Shown one piece after another: positions 37,695 through 49,600 of a stretch of 64,000 nucleotides of DNA. The notes beneath the pieces are model-generated. The model worked only from the letters and a program-made list of their open reading frames with translations, searched no databases and had not been told where the DNA came from. Where the stretch lies: contig JAXRKP010000216.1 in NCBI GenBank assembly GCA_037039925.1, forward strand, positions 136,001-200,000, given 5' to 3'. The translations under genes were made by a program, and so were the position numbers. The first letter of the stretch is position 1; every line of letters starts with the position of its first letter. This DNA comes from Doris montereyensis (Eukaryota > Mollusca > Gastropoda > Nudibranchia > Dorididae).

Positions 37695-40600
37695 CTGTGG
37701 AGGGGACAAAAAAATAAATTCTTTAACATAACAGATAAAAAGGTAAATGATTAACATAAAGGCACATTTTCTTATCAAGTGGCGTCAGTGACCGATCGGT
37801 TAGGCTGCTAGACTGAGCATCATGAGGTCCCGAATTCGAATCCTAGCAAAGCCAGGTCAAACTTTGTGTTCCTTGGGAAAGACACGCAACACACATTTGC
37901 TCCACTCTACCCAGCACTAGCTCGGGAGTGGTTCTATGGGCCCTGATGGAACTTTTTTTTTTTTTATACATCTTCTTTTCTATTTAGTTACATTATTCTC
38001 ATGAAAATTTAATGAAATCTTTAAAATGTCAACAAAACAGATGCAAAATTTTTATACAGCCAAACTGGAAACCCTTTAATCTTAGCGCAAGTCTGCTCGA
38101 AAATGGATTCTTCTTTTAAGGGGATGGTAGGGTCCTGAGCATGTTTAAATTTGTTTTATTTGATATAGTCAATTTTAACCACTACCATTGTACTCGGCAT
38201 GTCTAAATTAGCTGAAAAAGATATTAAATTTTTAATTCTATATGGTTGCCATGGGAATGCCGCCATTTTGGATTTTCATTGCGAAAATAACAACTTCATT
38301 TCAAATAAGCTTTTTCAGTTATGAACAAATTTGGCTATTAACTTTGCACACACGTAATAATTCGGTTTAATATCTAGCCACTTTTTTGGATAAATGAAAC
38401 GGTTTTCATTTATGAATTAATGCATAGGGCAACCTTTCCAATGTTTCGCAAATCTATTCACAAAAAAATGTGTTTTACAAAAATTTGAAAAGATATAGAA
38501 AGTGCTAATGGATGAATTTTTTTGCATTATAGATGTTATATACCAAATTTGGGGGCAATCATACAATAGACAAAGAGCCTTTGGAATGGTATGAATGTCA
38601 ATACCATCCAGTAGTTCAATAAAAGAGTTTTGTCCCATTAGTGGTAAAACTGCCTTCTCAGGCAAAACCACCCCCCCCCCCATTGGTGCAGTCAGCCTTC
38701 CTTTAAAGAATATCACCCATTCATCTATCTACGGTTTTTATTGAGCCATTCTAGCATTTTATCAAAGATGCCTTCTGAAACTTTGTGACTAAGATCACAA
38801 TCACTCTCAAAACAGAACAAACTTGTCTAAATGAAAGAGTCGACGGGAAAAGCTGTAAATAAAAAATAGTGAACCAAAGCAAAATCTGCACAAGGTATGA
38901 CACTGGACTTCATCACAAAAAGAACTTCAAAGGCTAAACCGTAAAAAATGTTTTTGTTTAAATTACATGGAGCTAAAATTTCAATCTATGGATAGATTAA
39001 GCCACATATCAACCAAATTCATGTAATGAATACTATAATAGAACTAGTTCACAAAGATTTTAAAAAAAAATAATTGAAATTTACCCCACCCACCATATGC
39101 AGCAATCTCAAGGTGAGTTATAAGGAAACACTTGAAACAGCAAGATGAAAAAGAAGTGAGAAGTGAAAGCAGTAGAACTGCCCACCACACGAGGGTAAAG
39201 ATATAATTTTAAAACGTGACACAAAACTGTGCGATCAGTATGAGAGATATAATTTCAAACAGTTTTTTTAATTTTTAATTGCCACTGGCTTGAATTCGGA
39301 AGTGCTTGTTTTGATCACAACAAACAGTCACTTCTGCAGAAGACAAAATTATGAGAACACTTGACTTACCAATTTTTTATCAACAGGCTTTAAAAACGGC
39401 CAAGCATCTTCATGTTTGATCAATTCATTGATCAGTTCTTCTGCTGCCTTGAGTTGCTGCTGTTGGCTGTTGACTCTCTTAGAGCTGGGATTGATGGGCT
39501 TCATCAAGCGCATGATGGGATTTTTATCTGTATTAGTCGCATAACAAAAAATAGAAAAAAATACCTCCATCATCGAGAGAACAAAAGGAGCATTAAATAT
39601 TTATCATTCTATCACCTGAGGTTGGCAATGATGAATCAATTAGTTTGGAATCTTGCCTGATATAATCACTCTGCTTGTATTCAATTCTTTTTTTGGGTTG
39701 AAATATGAAACGAGTACATAAAATAGAGCTCAAAACGAGCCACAGTGGAGTGAAGCCAGAAGTGATAAACAACGATAGATGACGACTCCATTCGAGAAGA
39801 AAAAAGAAACATGTTTGACATCACACTGTGTTATTGATGTGTATCAGCGTTCGTTTAGTTTCTCACGAGCGTAGTGGTTGACCTTGGTGAGAGGTCAGCG
39901 AGAGTTCACAGGTGCCCACTGACAGGTGATTTATTGCGCGCCGGCCGGGGAACTAGAGGAACGCTCTCAGCACTAGTCTGCACAGCTGTGATTCGAAATG
40001 TCATTGTTCTACCTATTTTGGTGGAGATGTCACCTATTGTAATTCAGCGCATAAAAAAGGTGTCGTCTGTGGCCAAATGATTAGGGTGCCAGATTTGGGA
40101 TCATAATGTCTCGGGTTTGAATCGTAGCAAAGGTAGTTCCGACGCTGTATTCCTTGGGAAAGACATTTAACATGCATTTTCCAAACTCAACCCAGGTGCA
40201 AATGGGTACAAGCACTAGAGTTGTCCTGTCCAAGAGGTGATTATTATCACCTGTTTCGCTTCACACTATAGACTACTATAGACTATAAAGACTGGGGAAA
40301 GCTGCAGCTTTATGGGCCTTGGAACTTTACATGACAAAAGGGTCATTTCTAGTTTAAGAATCCAAAATGAAAGAAATTTCTCAGAACATTTGCTACATAG
40401 CCATTTAAAACTACTGTAGGTAACCGGGAGTTGAAGAATCCTTTTGCGTAACCCAGGTTCTCCAAGATTAATAAACAAGGTGGATATTGTGGTTTTTCTT
40501 AAGCGGGATCCAAACACAGGACTATCCCTAACTTTCTCTTCAAGGTGGATATTGTGGTTTTCTATTAGAAGGTGTTGACTTTCCTTGGACTTTCTCTCCT

Positions 40601-43600
40601 TATCTGTAAAAATGGGGACAAACTTGAAAAGGGAGGAAAAAATCCATGCATTCTAGAAGATTAAATCCAAGGTATCACCATATGGATGATTTTCAAAAGG
40701 GAGGAAAAAAGGATATCTCTTCATTAACCGAAGATTAAATCCGGTATCACCATAAATGGATTTTATCAAAACATAAAGATAATCAATACCCCAAATGATA
40801 AAAAATATATGCATTAATCTTAAATCTATCTCAACTGATGCCACTATCATTGTGAAAAAATTGATACTTCAACATGAGGTAATGTGACCCCTTTGATCAA
40901 AATTAAGTGGGGAAAGATCTAACATGTATATAAATGCACTTTACAACATCATCTAAAATACAGATTTGTTTGTTTCATTGAAATTTAAAGATTTGTTTGA
41001 ATTGCATTGTACGATCTCAGGGTGAATTAAGAGGAAACAGCAAGGTAAGATAAGTGAGGAGGAAATGAAAGAAGTAGGACCTACCAGCAGATTTCAACCA
41101 CCCACTAAAAATACAGAAACTGAATGGCCCACCATTGATCAACGAGGAAATTGACCCTTTAAATTAAGTCAAGATCTAGTATATAAATGCACTTTACATC
41201 ATATCCAGATTTGTTTGTTTCATTGAAATTTAGCATTGTATGATCTCAGGGTGAATTAAGAGGAAACAGCTAAAGTAAGAGGGACCTCAAGCCCCTCCAA
41301 CCACCCACCAAAAATACAGAAACTGAAGAGAAAAATATTGACAAAACTAAGTATCACTCTAATGAAAATATTTAAAGAGAGAAAATAAATAAAGTAATGT
41401 CGTGTCAGACATCCGAAATGTAACCTTGATAAGTTACTAGGTGCCCTGATGTTTGAGAGGATCTCAAATTTTATTGTATTCATGTGATGCTTAAATTACA
41501 GAATCAGGGGTCAGAAATGTTTACGTCTGGAATCCAAAGAAGCACGAAGTTAAACGAACAGAGATGTTTTTAGAAAGAAAACAAAATATTAGGGATTTTG
41601 TCTCGAATAGAACTTGAGAGTGAATAAGACAGGAATGTGACATTAAGTAATTGACAGTGGGGCAACAGGGTAACTAGTTAGCTATAGAAGACAGTGAACT
41701 ATACAGAAATTTAAAAACTATGTGCTATGCAACTCAAAAGAAGCTCCTTTCTCCAAGTGATTTCTCAAGACATTGGTCTACATTGAAATGAGAGTTCTTT
41801 GTGAAAGGATGTGATAAAAAGGAATAATTCCCAGAGGAATGTGAAAAAAAAATGAACGGCCTTATAGGTAGAAAATAGGACAGGATAAGAACAGAGAAAT
41901 GTTCAAACTGTTTTCTACCTATTAGACCATATATTTCAATCTCACATTCCTCTTCATCTGAAAGGATGTCAACACTCACCTTTCCCTTTACTCGGCTCGA
42001 TTGACTTCTTCCTGCTTTTTCCATTTTTGCTAGCTGGTCCAATTTGATCTTCCCTGGCCGATTTATGCCAATGCAAACCTGACACATCCATTTTCCTCGT
42101 GGAATCTGTTATAGAGAATTTTAGATTTTACACATATGTTTTTTAGAACTAATATGATTTAAAAAGAAGCCTGTCAAACAGCACAGGTGACAGCTCATCT
42201 AAATAGCCAGTATGAGCAGTGAATACAGAAACACATTTTTGAATCCATTGAAAGAGAATTTCCCATCTCCCTGCTTACATACAAAAATAAAGAACAAACT
42301 TGCAGCAGAACTAGTCCCCAACCTCAAAAAACTATTAGCAACAGGAGATACCAATAAGACACACGCTATTCCTATATCATGTTTTAATCAGAGATGGGGA
42401 CAAGGTCTGAAAAAACCCCAAAATATTTAGGACGCCTCCTAATGATTTCAAAATACTATCGATCATCGATCTAAGAGCAGTAAATTTAAATACAAGTGCA
42501 AGAAATCTGAAGAAAAGGACCCCAATATAGACAAAAAAAATACAATGTAATCAGACATTCCGACATGCCGTGGTTTAATCCCAAAGGTGGCCACATTTTT
42601 TTCCCCGTCTATTCCTTGTGTTGGTCTCGTCTTTGTTCCTATGGTGCTTTAATATTATTTAATCTCATTTCCTACTACAGCTATACTACTACTACTACTA
42701 ATAGGCCTACTACTACTACTTCTACTCTCTCTCTGTTTCTCCCATCAGTCTCCCTCCTTATTACTCTGTCACTCTCTCATCCAATGGCGGTAAATGATGC
42801 CATAATAACATATACTCTCTCTCTCTGGGACATCAGTCCTAATTAGGCCCTATGTTTTCCCTATGTCTTCTCAGGCGGCTGGTACTTTTGGTTGTGTATA
42901 AAATGAGGCACAAAAAAGATGGAGGTGCTCAACTATACATAAAAAAACAAACGGAAAACCGGGAAATTCCCATCCCTGGCTAATCCCTTCATTCATATAG
43001 TCTCTCTCGCTCTCTCTCTCTCTCTCTTTCTCATGTTAAGACACAACCTGTAAAAACAAAAATGCATAAATCTAAAGATTGTGTCATAGCTTTCCCTAAC
43101 TTCTCTCATACTGTACTGATATTCATTTCTTACCTTTTCAACGCTGGCTTTGCGCAGTGCAAATGATAAGCTCTTGGACAGCAATCACAACAAATGAGAG
43201 TTCCTACAGTTTTACAGGCCGAACACAAATCATCTTCTGGATTATCAGATACGTCTTCTTCATCCTCTTCCTCGTCCTCATCATCAACTTCACCATCATT
43301 GTCATCATCTTCATTATCTTCTTCCTCTTCTTCAGTCATATCTTCATCTTCCTCCTCCTCTTCTTCCTCTTGCATGGATACATCTTCTTGATCTTGTTCA
43401 TCCCTATGTTAGAAAATGCATTTTTATTAAAATAAAAGGAATGTCAATAAGTAAAAACAAATCTCCCTTGCCAGCAACACCTCAGTCAAGCAAAAGGTAT
43501 GTATGGAATCAGAGATTGCATAATAAACTAAAATACTTAAGCATAAAGCCAAACGAAGTAGGTACCGCCACATGAGCGCTGCCATAATGCTGTTTCTCCT

Positions 43601-46600
43601 AAATGCCCGCAATATCTGCGAAACCATTTCCCCGAACACAAAGTGTCCCCTTAAATGAAAGTTTCAAAACCAAGATTTTCTCCTAAATGCTCGGTCCCAA
43701 CTACAACTGTGTGTAAAATCTTCTTCAAATTATCATAAAATACTCCGTAATTGATTAAAAATTCTCATTTATTTCTCTATTACAATGTAACCCCATCGCT
43801 AATATGGCTAATTTAGGCCCGTCCCCAATTTCCCATCTATTCAAACCACTCTACATATACCTATCCGATATACTGTAATGAAGGATGACCAGTCTACTCC
43901 TCTTAACTTCACCCACTATACCATACAGCCTTTGTCCCACTGGATAACTGGTTTGTCACCAGGCAATTAGAATCGAAGTTTTCCAGACTCCGTCCATGGC
44001 TCTTCCTTTGGCGCCATAAGTTGCACGAAATTACATGGCGTTTTTAATTCACTGTGCAAGCATCACATGTGAACAGGTCTAATTCTCCCCCTTTCCCTTC
44101 AAAACGCCCGTGTGTTTATCACTAAAGTGTTAAAGGTGTCCCTATTTCTCTTCTTCAATTTTACGTAAAACTGAGGACTGAGTTGAAGATGCTTAAGTTA
44201 ATAGCGTGTAAATTCATCTTTTTCTATAGACTATCACTTCATCTTTTATCTCACAGAGTGCCCTTGCGCATCCTTCAAAATAATAATAATACTAATAATA
44301 AATTATATTTATATAACACTAAAAATTGATTTCGAATCAACTTCCAAGTGCAATAGCAACATTGCAGCACAAGCTAATAAGGTTTAAAAAAACAAGAACT
44401 TTAAACCTACGCTTCCTCCTCCTCTTCTTCCAATTCTTCCTCCTCTGGCTCTTCCGTGAAAGTTTTACGTCTTCCTTTCCTGACAGGACTTCTGGGTATC
44501 TGTTTAGGCCGACAGTCTGGACAAAACCAATCCCCCGTCGGAACTTTCTGATGGTGTTACAAAATAAATACAAAAACAACTTAGAAAATCGATTGAAAAA
44601 AAAAGACCAGCAAAAAAAACATACATATTGAACAAAGTCATAACTTCAGTCAATGTGAATAAAAACAGTAGAAAGACACTTAATTTCATCTTCTTCCAGG
44701 AAACTTGTTAATTTATCCCAAATGCTGTGGATTTCATTGTACTGAAAACAACTTCATAAACATTAAAATAAAACAACACGACTTTGTAAAGCAAGTAACT
44801 CCTGTCTTTTGAGAATCAATTCAGTTGTTACAGGTTGCCACAATAATGTGTTACGTATTAAAAGACTACCACTGGGAGTTAATATACGCAGAGGGTAACT
44901 CTCGCTATGTTGGCTCTTAGCTTATATTTTTCCTTTTAAACCAGGTTGGGGTCAAGGCACAGAGAAGAAACTCTGTTAGCACTTGTGCTGGGAAGGGTGA
45001 ACCAAAATACATAATGCTAGTTCCCTAGAAAAGGTCATAATAATAAAAAGGAAAGAACAAAAAGGAATAAACACAAAATTAATGATAACATGAATCGTTA
45101 TAAATGATGATGAGATCTTTTTCAAGGCTGTATATCTTCTTTATTGATGGCTTCATATTCTTTAAGCTGTCCATGTTGTTACAGTGGGTAAATAGTAAAA
45201 CACGCATTGACCAAAGGACACAGATTCACTTGAAAGCTGCGAGATGGGATGAAATAAACCCACGAATCTTTTTTCTCACCTCCATAGGCGGCTTAAGACA
45301 GTACATATGGTGGCCACGGTCACAGCCATCACAAAGAAGCATCTTCTCTGCATCACCTTTCCTCCTACACAGTGACATCGTGTTTCCAGTGTTGATCTCG
45401 CCCAAATTATGCTTTTATCCAGTGTAGCTAGATGAAGATAGACCTGAGATAAACTTGTCACAGACACCAGAGAATCTTCCCAACGTTCATACAGGCCACA
45501 GGATTTTAGACATTGATGAATTTTCTTCTGTTGACAAAAAAAATATGTTGAAACGGTGTGAATAGTTGAAAAGAGATCTAAGAAGAAACAATAAGTGTAT
45601 ACACATATTTATAACATAAATGGAAAAACAAAGTTAGAGTTATGAACAGGCTTACCGTCGGATTCTTCAGCATCATCTTTCTTTTTTCCTGTCCCTTTCC
45701 TTGGCAAGTAATCTCCTTTTCTTTGCTTCATCCTCTCCTTATGAGAAAGAAGGAAAAATCATAAATATGGTACAGAAAGGTCAGAATCTGTCTTTTGAGG
45801 AAACTCAATTATGTGTGAGTAGTGCAACACTATACGTAGACGGTAATTGCATTATATGATATTGTAATATACCTTATTTGATACTGAAATGTATCAAGTA
45901 ATAAATTCTATTCTCTGCATTAATTTGAATCCTGATCTTAAGAAAAGCCCCCACAGCGCCATGAGAGTTCTGTCAACACAAGTTTTACAGTTGTTTCAAT
46001 GTTACATAAAACTCACTGGTACAAATTCCTATTTCAAGACCTGTCTCAAAAGCCCAGACTAACCAAATTTTGTGTGCCAATTTAATCCATTGAAAGAAAT
46101 CCCAAGTGAACACAATTATTTCTTTTTAACTTCATATCGACCAAAGCAAGACAAAACACGTTTAAGTACCAAAAAAAAAGAGCATTTTTAGAAAGTAAAA
46201 TCATTTTAGGACATAGAGAAATGGGGATGTATTTCAGAAAGTCTTATACGCTGTTGAAGGTCACTTTAATATGCTGAGGATCTTTAACGAGTAAACTGAG
46301 AGTTTAAAAGATGTACAAGACAGACCGAAAAAGAAACCTTTGTGATTGCACTAATTCAAGAGACTTATCAAACTCAGTAAGGTTTATGCTACTTAAATAT
46401 TATTCTCTTGGAGTAAATCATCTTTTCCTTTTAATTAACATACATTAAAAGCACTGGGTTTTTTTAAAGGCATATTTATCTTAAAAACATCTACATAGAA
46501 ACTCAAGCATTCAGTAAAAGAGTGTTAACAACTATTTGGTCCCCCACCTTTTGCAAATAGTGCACAAGCACAAATAAAAAGAACTAATTTAAACGTTATA

Positions 46601-49600
46601 AAACAAAAAATAAATTACTTAATGGTTCTTTCATAAATCTCAATTCAACTCCTCTTGCAATCTGTACTAAGGCTCTTCCTAAATCCCCTGGCGACCGGCT
46701 CACAATCAGATGGAACAACTCCATGAACATCTCTAAAAGATAAGAAGAAAAAAAGAAACAAAATCTTGTATTTCAACAGAAGAATTAATGCTCATTTCTT
46801 CATGTACTCTTCTCTCTCTTTCAGACATACTGACCTCGGAGATGTATCAATGAAGAAAGTTGCATCAAAGACATCATACATGAATGAACAAAGCTAGTCA
46901 TTAATCAACAAAAAAAAAACAATTGCTAAAATTACGTATATAATATCTTCATTCTATATTTGATAGCCTGCCAATAATGTAATCATCAATTATAATAAAG
47001 AGAAGAAGAATATAAAAGAAAAAAGAAGAAAAAATCCTAAGTATATTACAAGACAAAAAATATTTTTTCTCTCTCTCAAAAGGTGTTCGTTGGGCCAAAC
47101 GGCCAGATACCCATTCAATGGTCTGCTTGATGACAAAGCTGGATCATTACTTTGAGGATCATAATGGCGTTTCAAGATTGCCCCCGCCATGATAAACGGT
47201 CTTTAATCTAAGTAATAAATGTTGAGAGAGAAAAAATCAGGCATATGGCAAAAGGATAAAAGAAGGTACTTATATAAAAATTTTGTTTTAATTAAAAATT
47301 TATCTTCTTGAAACTCAGAAATGTTTGAATAATTATCACAAGCTCAGTGTGATCTTGTCTTACCATCAATTTTTAAGATTGGGAATGACGTTTTTTGCTT
47401 GTTGGTTTGTTTCATTGACATTTACCCTGTCCACCTTATGCGATGAACTCAGGGAATGTTATGGGGAAATAGCAAAAAGAAAGATAAGTGAAAAGTGAAA
47501 TTGAGTAGAACCTGCCAGTAGCACCCACCAACCACCCTTGGGGAATGAGGTCACAGATGTGACTTCTTAGCAACATAAATGCATTTCAAATATTGGACCC
47601 CAGAAAAACATTTTTAAAAACTATATATAAACTATAAATCAAAAACCTTCTTATACAATGTAAAAATATCTACATTAAAAAAAATAAAACTGGAGATAAC
47701 ACAAGAAACGAAAACACCCCAGTCTAAAACTTACCTTCAAACAACCAATGCCAACGTGTATTCTGTCTTCCATATCTAATATAGCGTCCTGAGATTAAGC
47801 TCCATAGTCGATTCGGCTTTCTCCTGCATGAGAGCAAGCTGCCTTCTTACTGGAAAACGAGTCAAAGCTAAAGCCTGCATCCATCAGGAAAAGAAATTAC
47901 ACATTTTTATAAACTTCTGTTCTTCATCTCCCAAAACGTAATAAAATAATCAATACATCTTTTTCTTTAAACAGAGAAAAACATATTTATGGAGTAGACA
48001 TTAGTAAATAAAAGTTGTTCAATGTTTGAGCTGATAACCTATGGACAACTTTATTTCTAAAACCTACACATCACATCCAACCTCATCTTTGTGTGTGAAT
48101 ATCTGTCCCATGAATAAGTATGGGTGTGTGTGTGTGTGTGTGTGTTAGAGAGGAGAGGGGGGGAGACAGAGAGACAAATAGACAGGCAGTCACTTAAGAT
48201 AGTGGAGAAGAAAATGATGTTTTAAGACACTAAAACAAAACGGTTGAGGAAGCAAATATTAGACTTACTTTTGAATTATCGATTTTCTGTTTTCATGCTA
48301 TTATACAGGATAGATAGCTTTCGATTTAGCTAAGTCTCAATATCCAAAAATGACGATAAAATGCTTCTAATTGATTTGAAAGTGAGTGAACTCGATTTTG
48401 AGCAAGAAATGCATAAAATGCCCTTGACAACGGGTTTCATAGAAGGCTAACTAGATATCAAACCATAGCATATTATACATCGTTGGAATCGGCAGTTCAA
48501 GAGCAGTCCGATGGTGAAAGTTTTGTACGAAACGATACCAATCCTTATATTCAAATGAATGACACCTATTTCAAACAATTTCATTGGCCGAGGCGGGGGT
48601 TTCTCCGATGCAGCAATAGGCCAAACTTTTTTTCCGGGCGACCTCGACCCTCAGCGTGAGCCCCAAACAACGCGGGGTCTTTGAGCTCGCATACGACGAG
48701 CTTAAGACTGTGACGAAATTCACATTGCTGAGGTTTTCCCATCAAACCTTCATTTTCCTCATTCAGGTAAGTGAATCATAATTATAGTTATTTTATGTAT
48801 GTGACCATCCTATTTTGTGTTGTGTTTGATTGGGAATGCTACGCTGAGTGACTGATTTCACAAACAATGGAAGTGTGCATGTTATTCAAGTTGTGGTCGA
48901 ATCAAAAAGTAGATCTAGATTCTAGATCTAAATCTGGCTCCAGATTTAATGCCTTGTTATATTACTTGACATCATGTAAAGTAGCCCTTCAACGACTTTT
49001 TTCAGCGTAGATCTAGATCTAGATCTAGATCTAGTATCTTGATTTTTGTGATAAGGGGCCACGTGTTTTTCGACAACCTGTTGATGTTTTGCTTTCTATT
49101 TTTATTAGGTATGGTGCAGGGAAACGGATGCTTTTTGATAAATAGGGAACTATGTTATTTTTCCTTTTGTTGTAACACATCATTAGCTATAATAGATATT
49201 TTCACATTTATTTCAGTTTTCTTGGGAGAAAAGACTTGGTTAATTAGTTTTGTAAGGATACTCTTTCATCCTTTGTTTCTAATTCTTTTTTATGATTCTC
49301 ATACATTGTCTCTCTTTTCTTCTACAGTTGTTATTAGAATAATTTGTGAAGATGCCTGCTACTAAGGCTTCTACGAAGAAGTTAGGTTCGAAGATTAGGA
49401 TGAAATCGAGTAGGAAAGTGGCGTTGGAGAAGGCAAGAGCGGCTTTGCAGCAGCAGCGGCTGCAGCAGCAGCAGGGGCAACAGGATGAGATGCCTTTGAC
49501 CCCTCAAATCTTCTCCTTCTCCTTCCCCACCCCCTCCATGTCAGCATCAGCCGGAAGCTTTCTTTTCTTCGCGTGACGAGCCTGTACCATCTGATTCTCC

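Larger units (their letters stand above)
37695..39369. other. BAZ1A intron 25
   Basis: Contains a SINE (37.8 kb), the right arm of the inverted pair and a 110-bp element (39.1 kb). No extra exon recognised. Confidence 0.6.
39528..41918. other. BAZ1A intron 24
   Basis: Contains a GC-rich patch at about 39925-39965 (GCGCGCCGGCCGGGG), a SINE at 40.06 kb, short local duplications at 40.48-40.74 kb and the 40.9-41.3 kb tandem duplication. No exon recognised. Confidence 0.6.

Noticed and set aside
47735..47874. Fully open alternative frame with CRRKPNRLWSLISGRY...
   Set aside because: The W....GRY resembles a family motif by chance. The frame with MELNLRTL..LDMEDRIHVG matches ACF1 far better and splices in phase.
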